A stretch of DNA of 11,019 bases from VFZP01 sp043730365. Its GTDB lineage: Bacteria; Acidobacteriota; Terriglobia; Bryobacterales; Bryobacteraceae. The translations under genes and the position numbers were made by a program. The stretch lies in contig JAYTKJ010000890.1 in the NCBI GenBank assembly GCA_043730365.1, forward strand, positions 1 to 11,019. Direction: 5' to 3'. This document shows positions 1 to 6,194 of this stretch, one piece after another (position 1 is the first letter of the stretch; every line of letters begins with the position of its first letter). The notes beneath the pieces were generated by a model that worked only from the letters and a program-made list of their open reading frames with translations, ran no database searches and had not been told where the DNA came from.

Positions 1-47
1 CGGAATTGGCGCACGAAGAGCGTCTGGTGCCAATCAGAGCATCGTGA
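1..47 (+). CDS. C-terminal end of a probable DUF433-family antitoxin (partial)
   Basis: Only the last 14 residues are visible (ELAHEERLVPIRAS, then TGA at 45-47); the rest lies left of the window. The stop overlaps the GTG start of the next gene in a GTGA arrangement, so the two are translationally coupled. DUF433 antitoxins commonly sit directly upstream of DUF5615 toxins, and many end in a helix of the 'A-x-x-LAxEER' kind followed by a short hydrophobic tail, which fits. The identity rests mainly on the neighbour, because 14 residues are too few to prove a family. A different antitoxin type is possible. Confidence 0.5.
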   Translation, partial: ELAHEERLVPIRAS

Positions 48-394
48 AATTCAAGATTGATGAAAACCTGCCGGGCGAACTGGTGGCCGACCTTCGCGAG
101 TTAGGCCACGACGCTGACACGGTATTCGACGAGAGGCTCGGGGGAGCCAAGGACCCGATCCTTATGAAAGCAGCTTTCGGCGAGGAGCGGATCTTGCTTA
201 CGCTCGACAAGGGCATCGCCAACCTCCAGCAGTATCCGGTGGAGCGGCACGCGGGTGTCGTCCTGTTCCGGCCGACCCGCTCGGGGCGCAGGGTCGTGCT
301 GGCGTTTATTCGGGAGCGGCTGCGCGATCTGCTCGAGCTGGACCTCCGGGGCCGCCTAACCGTCGTGGGCCCGACTCGCATCCGCGTCCGATAG
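44..394 (+). CDS. DUF5615 PIN-like toxin (Mut7-C-type nuclease fold)
   Basis: This 116-aa protein has the hallmarks of DUF5615. It opens with KIDENLP (Asp6), has an acidic residue in the 'GAKDP' loop (Asp37), carries the strand-turn ILLTLDKGIANL (Asp55), and then VVLFRP. In PIN-like folds such acidic residues coordinate metal for RNA cleavage, so a ribonuclease toxin role is likely by family; no activity can be seen here. The length is normal for the family, and the end (LTVVGPTRIRVR) looks like a natural C-terminus. The start is GTG at 44, inside the stop of the upstream gene, which supports a coupled antitoxin-toxin pair. The last 89 bp overlap the 3' end of the convergent gene on the other strand. 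Such modules often stabilise mobile elements or islands. Confidence 0.8.
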   Translation: MKFKIDENLPGELVADLRELGHDADTVFDERLGGAKDPILMKAAFGEERILLTLDKGIANLQQYPVERHAGVVLFRPTRSGRRVVLAFIRERLRDLLELDLRGRLTVVGPTRIRVR

Positions 395-1013
395 CGCTCG
401 GTATCTCGATCAGTTTTCGTTTCAGGCCCGCGCCGAGGATGCGTAGCATTCGAAGCTTGGTGCCCTTGATCGCCACCGGCGAGCAGTTGAGTCCCAGAAG
501 TTCTTCCACCAATCCGCGACGCTCGAGTTCCGCGCGGAACCAATCCGCCCATTCAGGGAGCACCGGTAGTCCGAATCGCACCGCCAGCCGATGCAACGTG
601 AACCCGGCGGAACTGTCGTAGAGAACCGTTCGCCGGGCCTGGCCATCGGAGCCGAGCGTGGTTTCGAAGAGCGCCTGCGAGATTACGACGAGGTGCCGCA
701 CGGGGCGCTTCTGGCCGGGCACCTGGATCGACGCCCGGTACGAGACGGGCTTCTCGCCAAGATATCCGAATAGCTCGGGGCCGCCGTCGGGCAGGCTCAC
801 CTGGAACCGCTGCCCATCCGCCACCGCCGCAGCGATCGCGCCGATCTCCTGGTCCCCGCCGAACACTGATGCGAGGTGGATTTGGACGGCCGTGCGCGGG
901 TCAGTCGGCTTCTCGGCCACGAGCCGGTCCATGTGCAGGGAGACCTCCGTGATCGTGTCACGGGTCTGGCGCACAAACTTCAACTTCCCCATCCGCAGGT
1001 GGGCGTTCTGCAT
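306..1013 (-). CDS. Uncharacterised 235-aa protein downstream of the methyltransferase
   Basis: I do not recognise this family. The frame is open further upstream, but I place the start at ATG 1013 because AAGGAG lies 10 nt before it; this gives MQNAHLRMGKLKFV at the N-terminus. The start lies 56 bp inside the methyltransferase gene, so the two are probably co-transcribed and coupled. The middle holds a predicted beta-rich segment (FQVSLPDGGPELFGYLGEKP) and a stretch rich in hydrophobic strands. The second half is helical with Trp and Arg (EWADWFRAELERRGLVEELL), and a single Cys follows. There is no signal peptide or membrane segment. The last 30 residues (Gly/Arg/Pro/Ala-rich after KRKLIEIP) read through the antisense of the DUF5615 gene and look unlike the rest. 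The natural C-terminus may therefore have been near residue 205, with the tail gained at a junction. Confidence 0.7.
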   Translation of the reverse strand: MQNAHLRMGKLKFVRQTRDTITEVSLHMDRLVAEKPTDPRTAVQIHLASVFGGDQEIGAIAAAVADGQRFQVSLPDGGPELFGYLGEKPVSYRASIQVPGQKRPVRHLVVISQALFETTLGSDGQARRTVLYDSSAGFTLHRLAVRFGLPVLPEWADWFRAELERRGLVEELLGLNCSPVAIKGTKLRMLRILGAGLKRKLIEIPSAIGRGCESGPRRLGGPGGPARADRAAAPE

Positions 1014-2079
1014 GTTGGTTGGACTCCTTGCCGGCATCGCCCTCACGCGGTTTCTCAGACAGCATCTCGATACGGCCATCGGCGAATAGCAGTGTCAGGC
1101 GTTGGCTGAATCGCTCCTTCTCGCGAATCACGGTCTCGCCGCTGTCGCCTTCTTCTTCGGTGCGGTCGACGAGCTTCACCGCCTCCCAGTGCGCGACGTG
1201 CCGTTGCGGTCCTGCGCCGAACACCCCATTGAGCAGACCGCTGACCGCGCACAGGCCGACGTGGCCGGCGTGGAGAGGAGTGAGCGGGCGTCCCACGAAC
1301 TGCTTCCGCTGGGCGTGCGTGACGCGCTGCGCCTGTAACCAGGCGGGCGACTTCTCCAGCAGATACTCGATCACATCGAGGGGGAGGCCGCGGTACTCGA
1401 TTCGCACCGGCCCGCTGCCCGGCACGGCGTACACACGATCCGGTTCATCAGGCAGCGCCGGGATGTCGTCGTACCGGCGAGTCAGTTCGTTCAGCTTCCA
1501 GTTGGCCTGATTGACGGCCTGATCGGTCACGCGGCTCCGTTCGCCATGCGACCGGCGAACTCCGAACACGACCGCCTGCTTGTACTGCTGCGCCGCAGGT
1601 TCGCTGAGCCGGTAGATCGCCTTGTCCTTGAAGTGCGGGCTCAGGACGTTGCGGCACTCGTAGATGCGGTCGAATGGGACCACCATCACGAGCACGCCGC
1701 CCGGCTTCAGCCAGCGGAAGAACTCATCGAGGAACAACTTCTCCATCCGCTGATTCCTGCCTTCGCCGATTTCGAAGTCGTAGGGAGGATTCAGGTACAG
1801 GAGCGAGAACGACTCCACCGGAGCCTTCGCGTCGAACGCGTTACCGTGGATGACTTCGTCGAGGACCTCCCTGGCCTCGGCCGCCCGATGAGCGTCGAGT
1901 TCTATCCCGTATCTCCGCGCGCCGCTTGCGACCGTGAGTGAACCTAAGGCCGCTCCCGTCCCCGCGCATGGGTCGAGCGCAGACGGGGCGTCGGCAAATT
2001 GCAAGAACCGCCGTACTCGCTGGCCCTCAACCTCATCCAGCGGAAAATAGCCGAGAAGCATCCTGCCCTGTATCCGCAT
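958..2079 (-). CDS. DUF6094-type SAM-dependent methyltransferase with NPPY motif
   Basis: The 373-aa product has a class I methyltransferase core. Residues 36-42, DPCAGTG, form the SAM-binding motif I. YGIELD (57-62) is the acidic motif II that binds the ribose. NPPY (97-100) is the catalytic motif of amino-methylating enzymes acting on adenine N6, cytosine N4 or glutamine. The opening MRIQGRMLLGYFPLDEVEGQRV matches what I know of DUF6094 proteins, found in plasmids, phages and ICEs. The C-terminal half (about 200-373) is a family-specific region with no motif I can name. Substrate is unproven: DNA is likely, protein is possible. ATG 2079 is chosen over the longer reading because GAGGAGG lies 11 nt upstream and the family begins this way. 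No partner restriction enzyme is visible, so a solitary modification role is plausible. Confidence 0.8.
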   Translation of the reverse strand: MRIQGRMLLGYFPLDEVEGQRVRRFLQFADAPSALDPCAGTGAALGSLTVASGARRYGIELDAHRAAEAREVLDEVIHGNAFDAKAPVESFSLLYLNPPYDFEIGEGRNQRMEKLFLDEFFRWLKPGGVLVMVVPFDRIYECRNVLSPHFKDKAIYRLSEPAAQQYKQAVVFGVRRSHGERSRVTDQAVNQANWKLNELTRRYDDIPALPDEPDRVYAVPGSGPVRIEYRGLPLDVIEYLLEKSPAWLQAQRVTHAQRKQFVGRPLTPLHAGHVGLCAVSGLLNGVFGAGPQRHVAHWEAVKLVDRTEEEGDSGETVIREKERFSQRLTLLFADGRIEMLSEKPREGDAGKESNQHAERPPADGEVEVCAPDP

Positions 2080-2219
2080 TTTCCGTTCAGCCTCCTCGCA
2101 CTCTGCATCCACACATCACACATGCGCGCTTATCTACCAAGGACACTGCCCGCCTCAATGCGATACCTTGCAAGGCCGCACCTTTTGAAGCTGGCAACGT
2201 CCGGCTCTGGTGAGACCGC

Positions 2220-2861
2220 CTACTTTTCGTCCTGGTTCTCGTGGAGCACGACGACAATGATCATGGCGTAGAGGTTGTAGATAAAGGACTTGAGTTTTAG
2301 GAACAGGAGGATCGTCCAAGTCCCGAGCACTGCAAGGGTAGTGAATTGAAACACGCTGAAGCCCGTTGGCGAGGCCAGCTTCATGCATTCACCCAGCAGA
2401 ATGAGAGGTCCTCCATTGTTGGCAAAGAGAAGGATGATCGCGCAGACGCTCATGTAGGTGAGGTAGTGAATGAACACGTTCATGAAGGAGAAGAAGATGT
2501 ACTGAAACTCCGATAGCGTGCTTTCCGGATGTGCTACTTGGGCGAGTTCTGCAAAGAGCTGCGGTTTCGTGATTGTGCTGAATACGGTGAATCCTGCGAG
2601 CAGGAAGGCCAGCATGGTCACGCTGTACGTGAGGCCAAGGTTCGCCCAGGCTAGGATGGTCTCCTGTACGCTAAAGGTCGGCAGCACTAACCAGCCTGGC
2701 TTGGTGAGGTGCAGGGCGCTGAATGTGGTCAGGCCGAGACCGGTGATTGTCATAATGGCGCGGTGGAAGGGTTGCTCCCAGAAACCTGGGCTTCGGCGAA
2801 AGATCTGCCAGAGGCTTTTCTCCGCAACGATCTGTTGCCTCCAACCCTTGATGTCGGTCAT
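2220..2861 (-). CDS. Four-helix membrane protein, second gene of a two-gene cassette
   Basis: I do not recognise the family. The 213-aa protein has about 34 polar residues first (basic, Trp-rich), then hydrophobic segments at roughly 35-53, 74-96, 121-147 and 168-189, and a further amphipathic or membrane stretch at about 192-206. It ends in a charged tail, LHENQDEK. There is no signal peptide and no enzymatic motif. ATG at 2861 overlaps the TGA of the upstream gene by 4 bp (ATGA), so the two are translationally coupled and probably work together. Base composition is visibly lower in GC than the flanking backbone. Small multi-helix proteins paired with a soluble partner are common as membrane-disrupting effectors in anti-phage and toxin systems. 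That analogy is inference; a transporter or a membrane anchor for its partner is also possible. Confidence 0.75.
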   Translation of the reverse strand: MTDIKGWRQQIVAEKSLWQIFRRSPGFWEQPFHRAIMTITGLGLTTFSALHLTKPGWLVLPTFSVQETILAWANLGLTYSVTMLAFLLAGFTVFSTITKPQLFAELAQVAHPESTLSEFQYIFFSFMNVFIHYLTYMSVCAIILLFANNGGPLILLGECMKLASPTGFSVFQFTTLAVLGTWTILLFLKLKSFIYNLYAMIIVVVLHENQDEK

Positions 2862-3841
2862 GACTTCAGGAATTCTCGTAGTCGGGTAACGAGCGGTACG
2901 GCCGTGCTTCCGTCGGTGCGGAGAATACCTTTGTCGGTGAGCTGGTCGTACTTGTTGATGAGCGTTTCGGCGCGGGCTGCTGGATGCTCGGGCGGGTTGG
3001 GAAGGTTTACACTGAGGCGAAGGTTCTCGTTGTCGCCTTTCAGCGTGTTACCGTCGTGGTCTTTGCCGCTGAGTCTGACGTGTTGATTGCCGGTTGCAGC
3101 TGCTTCCGCGATTTGCGTTGCAGCTTCTTCCTTATCGAGGCCGGTTGTGTTCTTGTGTGTCACGGTTGTCTTTGCGGCGTGGATTCTGCTGCGACGCTCT
3201 TCGAGCCCGCGCCAGAGTTGCTCGGCCTGGATCTCCTGGTTAGTCTGCAGAACGTCAAATTGTACTTGCTTTAGGACTTCATACTGTAGTAGGAAGTCGT
3301 TGATGCTGGCGGTGCTGGAAAGGGGCACGATTTCGACGGATGGCGCTTCATAAAGCACCTGCGGCAGGCGAGGCGCGACTGGAACGGCACCGTCGCCTTC
3401 GGCTCGTTGCTGTGCCTGCAGGAACTCCGAATGCTTGCGATTCAGGAAGAGTTGTGTAGTGCGCGCGAACTGTTCCAGGGGCGGCGCATACGGTGTTTCG
3501 TTCGCGTAGATCAGCTTGTGGTTGTCCAGGATGAGGACGAAGAAAGCCGAAGGAGCCGAGTCGATTTCCTCATTGTCCTGAATCAGCCCTGCTTCGGTGT
3601 CATAGATTTGGGTGCGCCGGAGGACAGTTGTGTAGACAAGCCTACCGTAGACGGCAACCCGGGGCTGGCCTGCGTGTGTGAACTCTCCGACGGCGGTATT
3701 GTGGAAAAAATAGCTTGCGCCTTTGCGACCGGGCCGACGAAGACTCTCGTCAAGGAACGCCGGCAGGACAACCGAGTCAACGTACGTGAGCATGGGCTGG
3801 TCTCCGAAATGGCAAATGAAATTCGCAAATGCGACTCGCAT
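2858..3841 (-). CDS. Uncharacterised 327-aa soluble protein, first gene of the two-gene cassette
   Basis: I cannot assign a family with confidence. The N-terminal 145 residues look like one compact alpha/beta domain. It begins MRVAFANFICHFG, continues through VVLPAFLDESL and a segment ending YFFHNTAV, then VYGRLVYTTVLRR, and closes with FFVLILDNHKLIYANETPYAPPLEQF. A Pro-rich linker follows. The C-terminal part (about 165-327) has predicted helices, a charged linker around 215-260 rich in Lys, Asp and Gly, and a final strand-helix portion (NLRLSVNLPNPPEH, then helices to LREFLKS). It has no membrane segment, signal peptide, Walker motif or clear nuclease motif. Its start has only a weak ribosome site (GGAGAG about 13 nt away), but the N-terminal sequence is typical of a real start. 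It lies 104 bp from the Cys4 gene and is coupled to the membrane protein. A sensor or regulatory subunit is a reasonable guess. Confidence 0.7.
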   Translation of the reverse strand: MRVAFANFICHFGDQPMLTYVDSVVLPAFLDESLRRPGRKGASYFFHNTAVGEFTHAGQPRVAVYGRLVYTTVLRRTQIYDTEAGLIQDNEEIDSAPSAFFVLILDNHKLIYANETPYAPPLEQFARTTQLFLNRKHSEFLQAQQRAEGDGAVPVAPRLPQVLYEAPSVEIVPLSSTASINDFLLQYEVLKQVQFDVLQTNQEIQAEQLWRGLEERRSRIHAAKTTVTHKNTTGLDKEEAATQIAEAAATGNQHVRLSGKDHDGNTLKGDNENLRLSVNLPNPPEHPAARAETLINKYDQLTDKGILRTDGSTAVPLVTRLREFLKS

Positions 3842-3862
3842 AGAACGCTAATTGCTCTCCGT

Positions 3863-3873
3863 GGGTGTCACCC
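3863..3873. promoter_or_regulatory. 11-bp palindrome upstream of the two-gene cassette (candidate operator)
   Basis: GGGTGTCACCC is a perfect inverted repeat with a single central base. It lies 21 bp before the ATG of the 327-aa gene, just downstream of a possible -10 box on that strand, where a repressor would block transcription. The arms are short, so chance occurrence is possible, and no regulator gene is linked to it. Confidence 0.3.
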
Positions 3874-3880
3874 TTGTGGT

Positions 3881-3886
3881 ATTTTA
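3881..3886 (-). promoter_or_regulatory. Possible -10 element for the two-gene cassette
   Basis: TAAAAT on the minus strand (one mismatch to TATAAT) lies about 40 bp before the start of the 327-aa gene, in the only long gap on that side. I see no good -35 box at 16-18 bp. The call rests on one hexamer plus position and is weak. Confidence 0.25.
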
Positions 3887-3945
3887 CCGGGAGATTAATT
3901 GTCGTACTTTACATCGTCACACCGCAATACAGTCTCTGGTCCTTC

Positions 3946-4281
3946 TCATCCGGCGCAGCCGACGAAAGCGCGCAAGCGAAGAATCGGTGTCGGATTGCCA
4001 GCGCGATTGAGGAAGAATTTCGCGTGCAGTTCTCGCAACTCGGCGGTGACCCCGATTCTTGCGACGTCGAGATCAGGCTGCTTGGCGAGTAGGGTCGAGA
4101 CTGACCGCTCCGTCAGGCCCGCGCGATTGTCAGCCGCGATGAGTTCGTGGCAAGTCTCACACGCGGCCCAAGCGCCGATGCTCTCGGCGACTAAGCCGCC
4201 TGCGGCGTGGCTGATGAAATTGCGGGCGGGATAGCTCCAGGCCGGGTTTGGCTCGGAGCAGAAGTCGCAGATGAATCCCAT
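3946..4281 (-). CDS. Small Cys4 (zinc-ribbon-like) protein, 111 aa
   Basis: The protein opens MGFICDFCSEPNPAW, with CxxC at residues 5-8, and has a second CxxC at 41-44 (CETC) followed by His45. The two pairs are in the right arrangement to bind one zinc ion. The C-terminal half is helical and basic (ELRELHAKFFLNRAGNP). Family unknown to me; such short zinc-binding proteins beside ssb are frequent in mobile-element backbones and may bind nucleic acid or protein partners. ATG 4281 is chosen because GAGGGG lies 7 nt upstream; a GTG at 4296 in the same frame has no better site. It follows ssb by 20 bp and is probably in the same transcript. Confidence 0.7.
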   Translation of the reverse strand: MGFICDFCSEPNPAWSYPARNFISHAAGGLVAESIGAWAACETCHELIAADNRAGLTERSVSTLLAKQPDLDVARIGVTAELRELHAKFFLNRAGNPTPILRLRAFVGCAG

Positions 4282-4301
4282 GGCTTGTCCCCTCACCCGA
4301 T

Positions 4302-4697
4302 CTAGAACGGAGTCTCATCAGCCTCATCCGTCAGCGGCGCGGCCAACCGTTGCCCCTCGGCCTGGCCCCGACCGCCCAGAAACCGCATCGTCGTCGGGAT
4401 GATGTCCACCGAAACCTGGTGCCCGCCTTTCTTCGTCTCGAACGTCCGCACCTGAAGCCGACCCTCGACAAAGACCGGCGAACCCGAACCGAGATAGCGA
4501 GCGCAGTTTTCGCCCAAGGCGTTGAACGCGCATACCCGGTACCAGTCGGTGGTGCACTTCTGCGCGCCGTCGCGGTCCTTGTAACGCCGGTTCACGGCGA
4601 CCGAGAAGTTGACGACCGACTCGCCGCTCGGCAATACAGCTGTCTCAGGCACCTTGCCGACGTTGCCCATGATCTGAATCTTCGAATAGCCCAACAT
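4302..4697 (-). CDS. ssb: Single-stranded DNA-binding protein
   Basis: The 131-aa product is a bacterial SSB. It begins MLGYSKIQIMGNVGKVPE, the first strand of the OB fold. It continues through SVVNFSVAVNRRYKDRDG, the WYRVCAFNALGENCARYL segment, and SGSPVFVEGRLQVRTFE, all typical of the family. The C-terminal linker is very short, and the end, DEADETPF, keeps the acidic tail with terminal Pro-Phe that recruits partner repair and replication proteins. AAGGAG lies 7 nt before the ATG. The small size and its position among a primase-like protein and other mobile-element genes suggest an element-borne copy, not the chromosomal housekeeping ssb; that part is inference. It would coat single-stranded DNA during replication or transfer of the element. 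Confidence 0.95.
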   Translation of the reverse strand: MLGYSKIQIMGNVGKVPETAVLPSGESVVNFSVAVNRRYKDRDGAQKCTTDWYRVCAFNALGENCARYLGSGSPVFVEGRLQVRTFETKKGGHQVSVDIIPTTMRFLGGRGQAEGQRLAAPLTDEADETPF

Positions 4698-4728
4698 TTC
4701 GTTTCTCCTTTTGTCGTTTGAAAATGCG

Positions 4729-4767
4729 TGCCGGCCCCGACGCGCTTTTCGCGCGCAGGAGCCGGCA
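4729..4767 (-). terminator. Nested hairpin between the HD-domain gene and ssb
   Basis: TGCCGGC (4729-4735) pairs with GCCGGCA (4761-4767). An inner stem, CGCGC (4741-4745) with GCGCG (4751-4755), closes a TTTTC loop. On the minus strand the structure is followed by ACGCATTTTC, a short T run that is poor for a classic intrinsic terminator. It fills most of the 90-bp gap before ssb, so it could be a partial terminator, an attenuator, a transcript-stabilising stem, or a protein-binding site. Confidence 0.45.
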
Positions 4768-4787
4768 TCGCTGTTGTATTCTGTTAA

Positions 4788-5390
4788 TCAGCCCAGCCGG
4801 ACTGTCCGGAAGACCCGCTTCGAATCCGCAGCCGCGCTCCCAAACGGCGCCCATTGGTCGCGGTGCCGCTCCACCCAGCGCAGCGTGTAGCTTTGCAACC
4901 CTCGGAGCCATTCCTCGGCGACCTCGGACCGCACCAGCCGCTCCTCCTCCGCCGTGAACCCGTCGTCATCGCCCGCCTGCCGCTCGCGCGACCGCGCCAT
5001 ATACTCCTGCAACTCGCCCGTCCATCGCGCCATCGGCAGATACAGCCAAGCCGGAGCGAGCGCGAACGCCAGTTTGTCGGCCAGACACAACCGGCTAATC
5101 GGAAGCCCCATCCGGCGGCACCAATACCGCGAATGCCGCAAACACTCGTCCTCCCATGCGGGTCCGAAGAGCCAGCCCATGATGCGCGCCCCAAGCAGTA
5201 CGTGCTCCTCGCCGTCGGGTCCGTCCATGTCGGCCCTGCCGAGATAGCCAAAATCGTGTAACACGAAGGCAGCGAACAGGCGCGGGTCAAGCGGCGGCCC
5301 GAACAAGCGCCACCATCCATAGGCAACCAGGATCGGGTGGACCAGGAAGCAGTGCGCGCCGCCAAGCACGCTCTTCGTCCCCACCTTCAT
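4788..5390 (-). CDS. HD-domain metal-dependent phosphohydrolase
   Basis: The 200-aa protein has the ordered residues of the HD superfamily: His18 (FLVHP), the His45-Asp46 pair in FVLHDFGYLG, His63 (GEEHVLLGAR), His86 (LRHSRYW) and Asp105 (CLADKLAF). These bind one or two metal ions in a helical fold, and the extra histidines favour a two-metal site. HD enzymes hydrolyse phosphate esters of nucleotides, cyclic dinucleotides or nucleic acids; the substrate here cannot be read from sequence. The C-terminal 90 residues are helical and charged with no motif I know. ATG 5390 is chosen because it overlaps the stop of the small membrane protein by 4 bp (ATGA). The longer frame reaching 5537 runs antiparallel to nothing useful and covers that gene, so it is rejected. 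Confidence 0.8.
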   Translation of the reverse strand: MKVGTKSVLGGAHCFLVHPILVAYGWWRLFGPPLDPRLFAAFVLHDFGYLGRADMDGPDGEEHVLLGARIMGWLFGPAWEDECLRHSRYWCRRMGLPISRLCLADKLAFALAPAWLYLPMARWTGELQEYMARSRERQAGDDDGFTAEEERLVRSEVAEEWLRGLQSYTLRWVERHRDQWAPFGSAAADSKRVFRTVRLG

Positions 5391-5560
5391 TTGGTGCCCA
5401 CATCCTTGGGCGGCGGCAACGGAACGAACTTCCGGTAGATCGGCCAAAGCAGGACCGTGCCCGTGACGGCGCCGGTCAAAACGCCGAGTTCGTTGGTGCG
5501 CCCGGAGAACAGCGCCGCGAGGAACAGGAACAGACACAGCTTCGTCAAGAATTCGTTCAT
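5387..5560 (-). CDS. 57-aa membrane protein coupled to the HD-domain gene
   Basis: The product begins MNEFLTKLCLFLFLAALFSG, a hydrophobic helix with a basic residue near its start, followed by a short loop (RTNELG) and a second helix (VLTGAVTGTVLLWPIYRKF), then a Pro-rich polar tail. Two membrane spans are likely, and a signal anchor is an alternative for the first. TAGGAGG lies 9 nt before ATG 5560 and also contains the stop of the previous gene, so translation of three genes in a row is tightly linked. The 4-bp overlap with the HD-domain gene suggests the two products act together, perhaps tethering the enzyme at the membrane. Longer readings upstream lie inside the preceding gene. I know no family for it. 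Confidence 0.65.
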   Translation of the reverse strand: MNEFLTKLCLFLFLAALFSGRTNELGVLTGAVTGTVLLWPIYRKFVPLPPPKDVGTK

Positions 5561-5573
5561 CACCTCGGTCCTC

Positions 5574-6194
5574 CTACGACGCAATCTGCTGGACGGCCGC
5601 GTCCACCGGCTCAGCACCGGTCGCACAGCCAGCGATCAACCCATGCACATGCCGGCAGTTGATACACGACACGCCCGCCGTAACGATCTTCACCGCCTCC
5701 AGGAACTCGCCCGGCACCGCCTTCACCTCACCGCTCCGCGTCAAAAACGCCGGCGCCAGCCCCTGCTTCCGCAGCTTCTCCGTCAACTGCCCATCCACGC
5801 CCCGGAAGATCACGGTCGACTCGACCGGCGGCCGCTTCCCCTCCGCCTTCGGCTTCCCCAGCCGGTGCCGCACGATCACCAATTGATAGGTCTCATCCAC
5901 GCGCGCCATCTCGACGCCGGTGAGCACCTCGTCGACCACCACCACCGCGTGAACGCCGTTCGCGCCGATCCGGTCCGCCTTCTGGAGCCACTCCAGCCGC
6001 GCCCCGTCCGCGCCGAAGAACGCGACGTACCGCCCGAGCTCCTTCACGCTGCCACCGCTCTCCACGCCCCGCAGCACCCACCGCTTCGCGCGCTCCTGCC
6101 GCTCGGCGGTGACCCACGTCTGGCAGTAGATCCCTAGCGAATCCAGCTTCGCCATCATCGGCTTCGGCAGCACTAGTCGTGGCTCGTTCGGCAT
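5574..6194 (-). CDS. Uncharacterised 206-aa protein with C-terminal Cys/His cluster
   Basis: I do not recognise the family. The N-terminal 110 residues alternate strands and helices (VLRGVESGGSVKELGRYVAFFGADGARLEWLQKA, then HAVVVVDEVLTGVE) and look like a compact soluble domain. The C-terminus has Cys177, Cys180, His182, His184 and Cys190 (CINCRHVHGLIAGC), a likely metal-binding knuckle. No signal peptide or membrane span is visible. The start overlaps the end of the primase-like gene by 22 bp; AGGA lies 10 nt before ATG 6194, a modest site. Methionines at 13 and 14 are alternative starts. Its place directly after the primase-like gene, with coupled translation, suggests a role in the same DNA process. 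That is inference. Confidence 0.7.
   Translation of the reverse strand: MPNEPRLVLPKPMMAKLDSLGIYCQTWVTAERQERAKRWVLRGVESGGSVKELGRYVAFFGADGARLEWLQKADRIGANGVHAVVVVDEVLTGVEMARVDETYQLVIVRHRLGKPKAEGKRPPVESTVIFRGVDGQLTEKLRKQGLAPAFLTRSGEVKAVPGEFLEAVKIVTAGVSCINCRHVHGLIAGCATGAEPVDAAVQQIAS

Noticed and set aside
2166..2175. Palindrome CCTTGCAAGG in the gap before the methyltransferase
   Set aside because: Ten bases, single copy, not placed next to a convincing promoter; chance is a sufficient explanation.
4788..5537. Longer HD-gene reading starting at 5537
   Set aside because: The extra 49 residues are Arg-rich and lie over the small membrane gene, whereas ATG 5390 is coupled to that gene's stop.
5457..6137. 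226-codon plus-strand frame, and other long plus-strand frames between 4350 and 7440
   Set aside because: They are Arg/Pro/His-rich antisense shadows of GC-rich minus-strand genes with clear family motifs or ribosome sites.
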